From contig JAEMBT020000004.1 in assembly GCA_018873245.2 (NCBI GenBank), forward strand, positions 1,970,573-2,034,572: a stretch of DNA of 64,000 bases. Direction: 5' to 3'. Positions 9,423 through 20,400 of this stretch are shown one piece after another. The DNA is from Archegozetes longisetosus (lineage: Eukaryota > Arthropoda > Arachnida > Sarcoptiformes > Trhypochthoniidae). Position 1 is the first letter of the stretch. Each line of letters opens with the position of its first letter. The position numbers were made by a program, and so were the translations under genes. The notes below the pieces were generated by a model. That model made no database searches, was not told the origin of the DNA, and saw only the letters and a list, made by a program, of their open reading frames with translations.

Positions 9423-10358
9423 TTACCAGTCCACTATTCGGTCCCAATCATCTTCAACCAGTTCTAATGGGGCTATATTATCATTGGGGCCTGGATAAAC
9501 TCTTACTATGTCTGAAACCAATTTTTGAAAAACTTTCCCATAACTGAATTTTTCTTTTAAATCATATAAATATTCAAATTCATATAAATGCTGAGCAATG
9601 CATGATTCTACGAAATTTGTATTTTCATATGATTTAATTCTATTTTTCATTGCCGCCCATCTAGACTCAATCATATTTGTATTTATTTCGCTATTATTAG
9701 GGTCCACAAAATGAAGCTTATGGTTGACTGAATAATGATCAATTCCTAACCTATTTTTGACATTGGTATAGACTCTTGCGCAATCTGTTACTAGAATTGA
9801 ACCTAATTCTATTCTGGTTTCTAATAAATAATCGATTACATTAATTTTTCTATTCGGTACCCTAACCATAAAGGCCTGCCTTGTTCTCCTACAAACGCCC
9901 CCTACTATCCATAATCTTTGAGATTCTGAGTTATAAAGTCTACCCCTATTGTACTTTCTATGACAAATCTGAGATTCATCGACCTCAACAAAATCTGAAA
10001 CAATTTGCTTAACCTTTCTCTTTTTTAATTTTTCACCTAGCTCATTTCCTTCCTCCTCAGATTCTGTCTCATATATACCTCCAATTTTTCTAGGCTGAGA
10101 AACAACTATCATTTGAACTTCACGCAAATAACTGAACCAATTAGTAACAGTATTTTTATCAATTTTTAATTCTATAACTGCCTGCTTATGTATAAGACCC
10201 GCTAAATAACAAAGAATTATGTGTAAACCTTGAGTGTAAGTTATGTGAGAATGTTCAAACCAGGTCCGTTTCAATGGGCTAATACTTCTTTTGCAATTCT
10301 GCTCAGTGCACACGTAACAGAATCCTAGCTTATTTTTAACACATTTACTAGTTTTCAT
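9423..10358 (-). CDS. Merlin (IS1595/ISXO2-like) transposase
   Basis: An intact 311-aa ORF from an ATG at 10358. The N-terminus has a cysteine cluster C-x8-C-x2-C-x4-C, a likely zinc ribbon. A helix-turn-helix-like stretch follows (HKQAVIELKIDKNTVTNWFS, about residues 58-77). The catalytic core shows FVEVDES (first Asp), ILVTDCARVYTN (second Asp), then FVDPNNSEINTNMIES (acidic third position), the layout of ISXO2-type DDE transposases. The length fits the family. The ORF sits between long inverted repeats. Transcription would start from the right-hand side of the element. Confidence 0.9.
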   Translation of the reverse strand: MKTSKCVKNKLGFCYVCTEQNCKRSISPLKRTWFEHSHITYTQGLHIILCYLAGLIHKQAVIELKIDKNTVTNWFSYLREVQMIVVSQPRKIGGIYETESEEEGNELGEKLKKRKVKQIVSDFVEVDESQICHRKYNRGRLYNSESQRLWIVGGVCRRTRQAFMVRVPNRKINVIDYLLETRIELGSILVTDCARVYTNVKNRLGIDHYSVNHKLHFVDPNNSEINTNMIESRWAAMKNRIKSYENTNFVESCIAQHLYEFEYLYDLKEKFSYGKVFQKLVSDIVRVYPGPNDNIAPLELVEDDWDRIVDW

Positions 10359-10519
10359 GATTGAGTTTATATGAGTGGGGCAATGAGGGGGTTGAGAATC
10401 TATTGATGGTAATATCCCTGCTAAAGTACAATATCTGATTGCGTCGGATTCTGATTTAATTATATTCTTGAAATTAGAAAGTGTTAATTCATTATAAAAA
10501 AAAATCTAAAAACTGTTGA

Positions 10520-10777
10520 TCATTCAGTGACGCCATCCCCCTCACCCCTACTCCTTCGCAGCATATTTAATAACAATAATATTATTGCAAAACCTAATGC
10601 TAAGCTTACCTTTAGAACTGATTGATCCGAATTGATTGATAACATTGGTGGTGGTGGTGATGATGATGACGATGAAGATGATGATAATAATAATAATAAA
10701 TTAGGTGCACAGTTTAAAAACTGAACATAGCAAATTATATAAACAATTCCATAAATTATTGCACTCATTTTAAACAT
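10520..10777 (-). CDS. Possible passenger ORF in the Merlin element
   Basis: From ATG 10777 an 85-aa frame has a hydrophobic N-terminus (IIYGIVYIICYVQFLNC), a low-complexity run of Leu, Ser and Pro encoded by a TTA/TCA/CCA trinucleotide tract, a second hydrophobic segment (LALGFAIILLLL) and a basic end. An in-frame extension reaches 10864 only through a non-ATG start. It could be a two-pass or secreted peptide, or an accident of the microsatellite. No family is recognised, and Merlin elements usually encode only a transposase. Confidence 0.25.
   Translation of the reverse strand: MFKMSAIIYGIVYIICYVQFLNCAPNLLLLLSSSSSSSSSPPPPMLSINSDQSVLKVSLALGFAIILLLLNMLRRSRGEGDGVTE
10647..10698 (+). repeat. 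Trinucleotide tract (GGT)n(GAT)n(AAT)n
   Basis: A compound microsatellite of about 52 bp grading from GGT to GAT to AAT units, inside the Merlin element. In the minus frame it encodes runs of Leu, Ser and Pro. Confidence 0.9.
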
Positions 10778-11073
10778 AAACACATGCGACTGCACTCTCT
10801 TATGTCTAATGAATGAATGAATGAAAAGGAGATCGTAATGTGTGGCCAAAAACTTTTCGATCAATAAAATTTAGAATTTGTTAATCCTTTAATCTCCAAA
10901 TAGTCTTCTTTCGGCACACCTGCATTTACATACCGAATGTTTTTGAATATTTTAAACCCTAATAATCAATTGTAAATAATCTCTCAAATAATATTGAGCC
11001 CTTTTGTATTGATACTTAAAGTTTATTCTCTATTTGATTGATACAAAATATTTTGGTCACACTTTATGATCAC

Positions 11074-11357
11074 TGAACCCAGTTAATAGGTTTATCGTGA
11101 TTTTTGACGTTATTTGTGGCCGAACATGGCCAATAGGGGTATCAAACTGTTCAGTTCGGTGAGCTGAATCCAACGATATACGACTTGCGGGAATTGGCCA
11201 CTCCCGTCGGGAGTTGGCCAGAAGTGGTCAGATTCGGGTGGGACATGGTCAAGTGTGGTATCAAATTACTCGTATTGATGAGCTGAATCCAACGATGTAT
11301 CACACATGGGGGTGGGATGTCGGGAAGTGCCCGATCGGACTAAACTAGGATTTACCC
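11074..11357 (-). repeat. Right terminal inverted repeat of the Merlin element
   Basis: The 284-bp partner of 8932-9215. The inner boundary is sharp: identity stops after TGAACCC at 11074. Confidence 0.95.
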
Positions 11358-14021
11358 GTTTTTCTTAAAATTGATTGTATTGATGAAGCACTTCTACCCA
11401 TTTTCACTTTAAATATAACAAATTAGTTGAAGTTAACAGATCTAAGCGATTAGAGAGTTAGTTAAGGACTGCCTAATTTGAACTAAATGCTACTAAAGTC
11501 CGTATATAAAATTTATTGATACCTCATGTTGAAACTAATGTCTAAAGTGCATTTGCAAAGTGAATTTAGAATACAAGTAATATCAATGTCACTAAATCAC
11601 AAGTCATTTAATGTGTGACTTATTTTAAGTTGAATACGAGTGCGATCTGACTCTACATCAGGTTTGACTCAATTTTAAAAGATATAGCTATACATTGTGT
11701 AAATGTAAATGAAAACCGTTTGAAAAACTTATTAAAACATTATCTTTAATCTCAAGATTAACCTTTATTTTTAAGTTTAAACTAGTTTAGAACAGCTGTG
11801 TTTTGAATTTCAATCCTTATTTTACTTTCATTTTATTTTTCAAATTCTTCAAAGAAATTTGGGCAGATTTGGTAGGGATTACTAAATTTCCAAAATTTGG
11901 GGAACATTTTTGAAAATTGGTAATTTTGGTGATTTTAATTAGCTCTTAAAATATACGTTATTACTTAGTTCTTGCTTATATTTAGTCAAACCATAATTTG
12001 GAGTTAAGGAAAAAATTTTGGTGATTACCAAAAATAGACTCTCTAGTCATAATACACAAAATTAATGTAATTATTATTTTTTAATGTTTTAAAATTAAAA
12101 CGATATCGATTCGACAATTAATAATTTTATTATACATCATAAATTTGATGCGAATTTAAATCCTGAAAATAGTCATGGCATAACATAAATTAAAATAATT
12201 ATTTGTTGCTATACAGTCATAAATTAACTTAAAAATACAAGAGAAGATTACGTAATCATCTCTAATTTCACAAGTTTATGAGTTCATTAGGAATCTTTTT
12301 TAGATCAAGATAGCAATTTCAATGTTTAAACTGAATCCGCCTGTGAAAAATTAGCTTCTATGGAATCGAGTACGATCGCCTTCGACTTGTATTATCAAGA
12401 TGAGTCCAAGGAAGTAAGATATTTGTTTCTAGAGTAGAAGGAAAATGCCATTCCAGGTTTGAATATAGATTTTATATTCAGATTCTTCGTCCAAAAGTAC
12501 ATAACTAAGAGAAATTTTAAACGCTTTATAAATTCTAGACTCGACTGACATCGTGAAATAGCTCTCTCAAGAAAAAATGAACCAGAGTATAGGTTGAGGA
12601 CATCGGAGCCCACTTGAAAAATATATAATGATATGAAATTCCATGAAATTCTTGGGTGGATCGACATCTCACAAGTCTAAATCAAATTTTTCTCTCTAAT
12701 ATTGCACAGTTTTACGAAATATGGAGATCTGAAACTAAGTTTAGAATAAAAGAAACACATAAGTTACAATATGATGAGTAAACAGTAGACCTTTTTAGTT
12801 CTAAATTTTTGAATTAATTTTAGTTTTAGTTAAAGTTTGAAAACTGAAGCAGCTTTAATTAAAGTTTAAGTTTTTATTTCAATTTTTAAGTTTTAATCAA
12901 TTTATTATACACTATAAATTGCTAAATGATGTTTACTATAAATAAATGTTAATTCGTTGTCACTTGACTGTAAAAGCATATGAATGGAATTATAAGTCTA
13001 AGTGTTAAATCCTAATCCAATTAATAAAATACATTTCCTGTAATCCATCCCTGGAAATATTTTTGAGAAACGCTTGCAAAAGCAGGTTTAAAAACTGAAA
13101 TAATTTGAGTTTTTCATCTTTATTTTAGTTAAAGTTATAGCTATAACTTCAACTTTAACTAAAAAGAGATTCAAGTTAACTCAAATTTTATAGTTAACTT
13201 AAAAAGATCTAGTAAACAGAACTTATTTTTCACGTACTTTGGCTAGAAATTCAAATATTTAAGCTATTTTTATTAAACTATCATAGATTTATCTGTCAAC
13301 TTCTTGAATTGTGTTTATTTACACCCTATGCATTGATGCACATTTAATACTAAATGAGATAAATCAATCTACAAGTTTTTTTGCAAATCTTTATTATAGT
13401 AATGAGATTAACAAATTATATACAAATTGTCAATGAAAAAAGCATAAGTAAATAATAATGAACTTTGACCTTTAAGATATTCAACTTGTAACAAATTTTT
13501 GAAAAACTATTTTACATAACTATAAAGATTTTCTCTTAACATGTTGTCAACAATTACATTTAATGGTCGATGAGATATTTTCCCCAAAGTTTGCAGTTCT
13601 TCGATCGTCGAATGATTGCACTCTAGAGCTGTAATATTTGGGAAAATAAATTATCTGGGTTCTTGGGACTGAATTTTTTGGTAAATTGATAATTCAAATT
13701 CCCGTTAAATATTGAAATGACAGTTATTTGAAAAATTGAGCATTTTAAAAACTAAATTTGATATGCTGATAATCTTCGTAATTTAAGTAAGTACGAAGAC
13801 GCGTCTTGAAGCATATATGCTTAAAACCCATACCTTCCAAACAAATGCAAACGCCTCTTTCTAAGAAACACATTATATTCACAACGTGATCAAAACGTAT
13901 TGATGAAATTGATATGTTTGAATTATGTTTACCTTGGATACAATTATTCCAGAGATCTTTAAAATGATTTAAAGAGTGGCAAACATAATTTTTACTAGTT
14001 CTCCAAGTTCTTCTATCATTT
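11358..14021. other. Gene-poor AT-rich stretch
   Basis: I recognise no gene. A 90-aa minus frame at 12395-12667 has no motif and looks fortuitous. The one structured item is a palindrome at 13123-13164: 14-bp perfect arms (TTTTAGTTAAAGTT and complement) around a spacer that includes ATAGCTAT. Part of 13745-14021 is an open frame overlapping the J-domain gene and is discussed there. Confidence 0.5.
13123..13164. repeat. Palindrome with 14-bp arms
   Basis: TTTTAGTTAAAGTT at 13123-13136 is matched exactly in reverse complement at 13151-13164. The surrounding sequence holds further AGTTAAAGTT-like words, so this may be the core of an old AT-rich foldback repeat. Confidence 0.6.
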
Positions 14022-14444
14022 TCATGAAGTTCGATTATTATTTCTATTTGATGAAGTTCGACTACCACGTCTCGTTCTCGAGGATCGTCTATCCCTTCTT
14101 GTTCTTGATGTTCGATCATGACTTCTGCTAGTTTTTGAAGTTCGACTATAATGTCTACTTTTTCTTGAAGTCCGAGTTTCATTGCTTCCACTTTTTCTAC
14201 CCAAATCATATTTGGTTCGTTTTGAGACATCAATTAGTATTTCATACGCCTTCTGTATTCGTTTAAAGGCTTCTTCTGATTGTTGAAAATCACATTTGTC
14301 CGGATGCACTAAAATAGACAGCTTTTTATAATTGCTTCTGATTTCATGTACTTGAGCATCACTTTTAACACCTAGTATTTTATATAAGTCTTCAGAACTA
14401 AAAATTTGTTTCAAAGCAATCAATTGTTTCTCACTAACCATCAT
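14022..14444 (-). CDS. J-domain (DnaJ-like) protein with Arg/Ser-rich tail
   Basis: A 140-aa single-exon ORF; the first codons read MMVSEKQLIALKQ. Residues about 18-85 form a J domain: DLYKILGVKSDAQVHEIR (helix I-II), YKKLSILVHPDKC with the HPD triad that stimulates Hsp70 ATPase, then AFKRIQKAYEILID and KRTKYDLG (helices III-IV). The remaining 55 residues are Arg/Ser/Thr repeats encoded by imperfect tandem copies containing CGAACTTCA. A second frame is open across the same repeats (13745-14233, 162 aa) and continues 277 bp past the stop. A frameshift could therefore join the J domain to that acidic, less repetitive sequence. Which tail is real cannot be decided from sequence alone. Alternatives are an RS-type splicing J protein or a truncated duplicate. 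Confidence 0.75.
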   Translation of the reverse strand: MMVSEKQLIALKQIFSSEDLYKILGVKSDAQVHEIRSNYKKLSILVHPDKCDFQQSEEAFKRIQKAYEILIDVSKRTKYDLGRKSGSNETRTSRKSRHYSRTSKTSRSHDRTSRTRRDRRSSRTRRGSRTSSNRNNNRTS

Positions 14445-16914
14445 TTTTATTTTTAGTCACTTATTTATTTAATATTCAATTTGATCAAATTTAATACAAC
14501 TATTTCACTTATGTTAGTGTTTGTATTCATTTTAGACAGAACTGATATTTATACATGTTGTGCGAATGCGTTATCAATCGAGTTATGTTGCATGTACTGT
14601 AAGTTATTGCGCAACAGGTTGAAATACGTTATCAAAACATAATGCTTGTATTGCTAACAGTGCGTGTAATCCTTAAAATCATCTTGTCTTTCTTATCTAA
14701 TTTTTGAAAAATTAGCTAACTTATTTTTGTGAATATATCATGAATTATTTATTTATAAGTATACTCGATAACATTGAAGACTTATAGAACCTAGGCTAAA
14801 AGGACGCGTAAGGACATATTTTTGGGACAATTGAAATATCTATTTAATTAAGTATAAAAGCAATGGCCATTTTACAATGCATGCCACCACTAGGCCTACG
14901 GCAGTATACACTCATCTTCATAATTAACCACTTGACACTTGAGCCCAAATTGTTTGTTTTTATTGAAAGTAGATCAATTTTGTACAAGTAAAGTAATACA
15001 ACTAAAATTACCTATTACAGAATGCATGAAAAACTCGTATATATTGCTTGCGAATGATGTGTATATTGCTATTCGATTTTTTAAAATTGCAGTAAACACC
15101 CGCAAATTGCTATCAATTCCTAGAGTGATCACCCGTCCCGTTTTCGACGGGACAATTAGTTGTCCCGTTTTTCAATTTTCATTTTGATAAATATGCTTAG
15201 AAAATATTTCTCAAACATTGAATCTATTTTACAAATGATAAGGGATTAAGAAATCCAGTTTAATGTATTGAGTACTTGTGGTTTAAAATCAAAAGTTATT
15301 GAATTAATCTTTTCTGCCTTGACATATCTGATATAAACCAGCATTTCTTATTTTGAATAACCTTTGAAAGATGCCATTTCTAAGAAAAAATATACTTTTG
15401 AAATCAACTTTGACTAATAATTTTCAATGTTTTAACTGTTATGCCGTTCAGGTTCGAGCTCATAAACCTAAACGCATAACTGGGGACTAAAGTTAACTAT
15501 TTATCCAGAATTCTGAAACTAATATTCTATTAAATTATTAGTTATATTATACTTTGTTTGATTGAAATCTTTTATTTTCTTTAAAAATTATAAGTAATTA
15601 AAATAATATTTAATTAACAAATAGATAAAAAATATAAAATAGGACTTAGACGTGATTTGATTATTTGATTGATACATAAAAATGTTACAAACATATTTAA
15701 AAGTTCTCACATATTAAAAGATTTTACTTCTTTCTAACACTTTTCACATTCACTTAGAGGCATAATGAGGTCCTCTTCTCAAGGCCTCCGCCCAAAGACT
15801 GACTCTCTTTGCCAGTTTTTTAACATATCTTATATAAACAAAATAGATCTGAATTGTTATTCTTTTAAAATATGAGCTGCATTTCATAGCTAGCGATAAT
15901 ACAATGATAACCTTGAAAGCATTAGTAAAGCATTACATAAAATATAAAGCATTTTAAAGATAACTGCTTGACAAACTATTTTAAAAGAATGAAAAACTGA
16001 TTTAAAATCAAAGAATTTATATCTGCATAACATAACATTAGAAAGTATTTTTTGACACCTAAATATTTGTAATGACTAATAAATGAGACATTTTTCTTTT
16101 TAAAAATGTAAGGGTCCCCCCTTTAATATTTTTGTCCCATCATGAGTCAAGCCAGAGGTGGTCACCTTACCAATTCCCATTTTTCACCGCCACATACTAC
16201 CAAACCCAAAAGTTGCTTAAATTTTTTCTTTAAATATATACTTGACTGTATATTACTCTAGTTAGTCGACTGTATAGACTATATTTTGCCATTATATTAT
16301 GAATGAATAGTTTAACAATTTATTAAGCATATAACAAATGAATGTTATGATTAAGTTAAGTACAGCTCCAATCAACAATCTTTGTTGTGCAGGAAAGTAT
16401 ATATTTCAAAAAGTACTTTACTTTTTGATTTGGTAGTATATTAACCCAAATAAAAATCAAAATGAACTTTAGAAGTTCATTGCATTCTCTTGAATTTTCT
16501 GCGAACTTCTAGCCAGATGCGTTCTATATTTTGTGTATGCTCTTGTCTGTTAGCGAAATTTCTTGAGTACTTGTCAGTAAAAAGATTTTCTCTAATTTCG
16601 TAAGAATAAAATTGTTTAGCTCTCTCTTCTAAAAGGGGATAAGTTATGATTAGAGTTAAAAGTTTTAGGCAGCCTAACCTCAGGTTTGGTCTTAGACTGA
16701 GCCTAAAGCCTAAACATTTCATAATGGTGAAGCCTAAAGACCAAGCCCAAGACTATGAAGTTATGAAGCAGCTAAGCCTACAGCCTAAGCCTTGGTCTGG
16801 CTTGGTTAACCTCTTGATCTTCAAACATACAAATTATTGAAAATAAATAAAAACCTTCGAAACGAAATGAAAAGACCTCTTTCGAGTAGCATAACAACGT
16901 AGTGTCAAATTACA
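14445..16914. other. Gene-poor stretch
   Basis: No convincing gene. An 82-aa plus frame at 14939-15187 has no motif. A small hairpin, GTCCCG/CGGGAC, lies near 15134-15152. Around 15310-15375 and 15815-15895 two diverged copies of a short sequence containing ACATATCTKATATAAAC occur in the same orientation. From about 16668 to 16800 the sequence is rich in GCCTAA words, treated separately. Confidence 0.4.
16668..16800. repeat. Low-complexity GCCTAA-rich tract
   Basis: Irregularly spaced GCCTAA, AGCCTAAAG and similar words with no fixed period. The overlapping frames on both strands (16477-16722 and 16646-16840) are products of this composition, not genes. Confidence 0.5.
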
Positions 16915-17165
16915 AGTATTGCACTTTAATGTTGAAATGTTTTGCGATTAAGAACTTTCTGTTACTAACAAGGAGTTGATTCCAGAACACTGAACGATCA
17001 TAAAGTAAAGAATCGGCGTCTCTACAATTTCAGTTTGTGTTGGTAAGGTACCACTTTGCGAGAGTTAACTTTTAGTCAATATTTTTGATGCTTTTATAAT
17101 AAAATCGATGGAAAATATCCAAAATATCTCAACTTATTCCAAACTAACCTAAATTTCAAAAATGT
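16915..17165 (+). repeat. Dispersed repeat family R1, copy 1
   Basis: About 250 bp that reappears in reverse complement at 36605-36848. Shared blocks include GTTACTAACAAGGAGT, AGAACACT, TTTATAATAAAATC, ATGGAAAATATCC and CAAACTAACCTAAATTTCA. No coding frame or terminal repeat is evident, so it is an unclassified non-autonomous repeat ending about 300 bp from the ALDH 3' end. Confidence 0.75.
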
Positions 17166-17474
17166 TTAAATCATTTTCTTAAGCATGAAAATTGATATCG
17201 AGTTCATTTGTATTTAAAAAATAGTTACACTTTTTCAACAAAACATTTTAATTGATAGTACAGTCACTCACTCGAACTGTTTGGATATCTATTACAATAA
17301 ATCTGTTACAAGACACTATTTTATGGAAAATTCTTATTCAAAACAAGACAGCTATCCAAAAATGTGAAAATTGCGAATGCGTAGCAAAGTCTTACGAATT
17401 CTTCTGATCAATTTTGATCGCAATCTGAATAACAAAAAATATGATTTAATCACAATTTTCAAATATTCAAATAT

Positions 17475-20400
17475 TTATAAATTGAATACCGATTTGACTT
17501 CCAAATACTCATGAAGACCATCCTCTCCGCTCTCACGACCAAACCCAGACTGCTTGAATCCACCGAACGGGGTCTGAGGGCCAACTGCTATGAATGTATT
17601 GATCCAAATCGAGCCCGCCTGTACTCCCTGTGCGAAAACCAATGCCTTATCGATGTCTCGAGTGAAAACACCAGCAGCTAAGCCATAGTGAGTGTTGTTA
17701 CAGCGCTCGATCACTTCATCCATTGTCTTAAACTTGAGTATAGACTGAACGGGACCAAAGATCTCCTCTTTGGCTATTGTCATGTCATCGGTTACGTCAG
17801 AAAAACTGTTATTTTGATGAAAGAAAAGTTTTAATGAACAGATCAGCTCAAAATTGTCGTTAAAAGCTTTGCAATTAGGCCACGATTTAACGCATATACA
17901 CGTTAAGGATCATTATAGCAAAGGCTAATTATATTAGAATTATATAATAGATAATTACACAGTGGGTTTAATGAAATATCCTTTAGTACCAGCTCTTTGT
18001 CCACCAGTTTCAAGTTTTGCTCCTTCTTTACGACCCAAGTCGATGAGTGATAGGATTTTTTCAAACTGAGTGTCGTCTATTTGTGGTCCCTGCTGTGTCT
18101 TAGAGTCATATGGATCTCCCACAATGCGGTTTTTGGCCATTTCGGTGGCTTTCTTTACGAAAGTGTCGTATATGTTCTCCTGAACGAAGAGTCGCGATGA
18201 GGCGCAACAGCACTGACCTTGATTCATGAATACCCCGTTGTGCTATCAAATCATTCCAATTACAGAAAAAACATTTTTTAATTAAAAACTTTCAACTAGG
18301 CAAGACTCGAACTTAAGACCTCGGGCTCAAAGTTTAATTTTTTGAATAAAAATTTTCTGAGAATACATAAGTTTCTAATTAAACTCTACTTCTTGAAACT
18401 AATTTTTACTTTCAAAAAAGTTAATATCAATCTTGAAAAAGTTCTATATAAGCAATTAATAAATACGAGAACATCTTCTGGAATAATCTAATAAATACAG
18501 ATTGTGAATGAATTACCTGATGGATTTATTTTTGAAATCATTTAATAAGTTTTAAGGATTTTACATGAAATCTATTAATCATGTAATCCTTTATTGACGA
18601 ATAGCAGGAAATTATGTGAGGATACGCTCGATATGCCAACCACTACGCTGATGGATATTTTTGAGTCTTAACTGGAAATTATTGATCACATCACTGAGAA
18701 CATGACTTGAAAAGGCATTAATTTCATCTCCAATTAGCTTTTCGAGTGCTTCGATTGTCTGAGGATCCTGAGCATGAACTTTATCCTTCAGATAAACCTC
18801 ATGATTATTTTCTATGGGGCTATCTGAAGGACAAAGTTTTTGCTCAGGATTCTCAGACTGTCGAAGCACCCGAAAAGCTTATTAAAGATGAAATTAATGC
18901 CTTTTCAAGTCATGTTCTCAGTGATGTGATCAACAATTTTCAATATCGACTCAAAAATATCCATCAGGTAATTCATTTACAACTTGTAAATACTATATAA
19001 GTAGTCACTTAACGGATTTTTTGTTAAAGACTATTCAATTATATAATAAAATTCTCTGTGATTATGCATGTTATGTCAAATTCAAAATAAACTATCATTA
19101 AACTCACGGCAGTTGTGACCGCGGCCTCAAGATCTGCGTCATCAAACACAACGAGAGGTGATTTGCCTCCCATTTCAAGAGTAACACGTTTACAATTTGA
19201 AAGTCCGGCTGCCGACTGGATTATTTTGCCAACTTCGGTCGAACCCGTGAACGCAACTTTATCTACGTCCAAATGTTCAGAAATAGCTGCACCAGCAGTC
19301 GGACCATAACCAGGCACAACATTAACCACTCCTAAAGGAAAACCGGCCTCCCTTATCAGACTTGCCAAATACAAAGCTGAGAGTGGAGTCTAAAAAATTT
19401 CCTTAATTAAATTCTATTTTAAACTTTTTTCAGTATTATTTACTTGTTCTGCTGGCTTAATGACAATTGTATTTCCGGTGGCCAAAGAGGGACCAAGTTT
19501 CCATGCGAACATATAGATCGGGAAATTCCACTGAAATTCAATTTCAAAAGCTATCTTCAATTCAAGGTTTTCAATCATTTTTTCCAGAAATTTTGAACTT
19601 TTAGAAGTTGAAATTCTTGAAATCTTTCCAGAATTTTAACTTTAAATAATCAATTTCTTTGGAAAAAAAATCTTTTGAAGTAATTTTCAATTGGATACAA
19701 GTTTGATTTTTAAAAATCTCTGTAATAATAAATTTTTTACAACAAGAAAGGCGTAAGTGTTGACTAAGTAGAGTGCTTTAGTGCGACTACATAAGCACTC
19801 CTTAAATAGTCAAAAGTGATTTTTATTCACTGGTCTTAATGAGAGATTCACAATACTAGATTATTAGTAAAAACTTAAGGCTTTTGTAGCATTCATAGTA
19901 TGCATATGCGCATAATAGTTCAATTAATAAGATTAGTAATTACTAAAAGCACAAAATATTAATAATAATTATTCAGACATAAGGGGGACTTATGAGTATA
20001 AGGGATAACTAGTACGGGTCTAGAGGATTAAAGGGTTAATGCTAAAAAATTTTTGATTGTAAAGTGAACTCATATTTTGCCATATTTACAGTGGCCAATA
20101 TGTATAGCAGAGACTTAAACTTTTTTCACAAAATTTGATTAATGCTTCTGAAAGATGAGAATGTTCATGACTTACAGGAATGATTTGACCGCAAACACCA
20201 ATGGGTTCAGCTCTGGTGAAAGCGAAATATGGTCCGTCCATTGGGATGGTCTTGCCATGTATCTTGTCGGCCCAACCGGCGTAATAGCGAATCGAATCGA
20301 TGGAAGCCTTGATATCGCCAATAGAATCGGCAAACGGCTTTCCATTATCTAAAGTCTCCAAACTCGCCAAATAATCCATGTCTCTTGTGATAAGATCTGC

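Larger units (their letters stand above)
8932..11357 (-). mobile_element. Merlin-type DNA transposon, apparently young
   Basis: A 2426-bp element with 284-bp terminal inverted repeats (8932-9215 and 11074-11357) that differ at only three positions. The termini read GGGTAAATCC inward. Inside is an intact 311-aa ISXO2/IS1595-like transposase on the minus strand and, upstream of it, a small unexplained ORF. IS1595-like transposases define the Merlin superfamily in eukaryotes. I could not find the expected 8-9 bp target duplication: the flanks are ATAATAATG and GTTTTTCTT. Near-identical ends and an intact transposase suggest recent movement. Confidence 0.9.

Noticed and set aside
12395..12667. 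90-aa minus-strand frame.
   Set aside because: No motif, no supporting signals and unremarkable composition; it looks fortuitous.
14939..15187. 82-aa plus-strand frame.
   Set aside because: No recognisable domain, and it runs into a small GTCCCG/CGGGAC hairpin; not supported as a gene.
16646..16840. GCCTAA words as a telomere-type (TTAGGC) array.
   Set aside because: The words are irregularly spaced and interrupted, with no tandem period.
18295..18340. TTCGAGTC-like B box suggesting a tRNA-derived SINE on the minus strand.
   Set aside because: Only a B-box-like word is present; no A box or SINE body could be traced.
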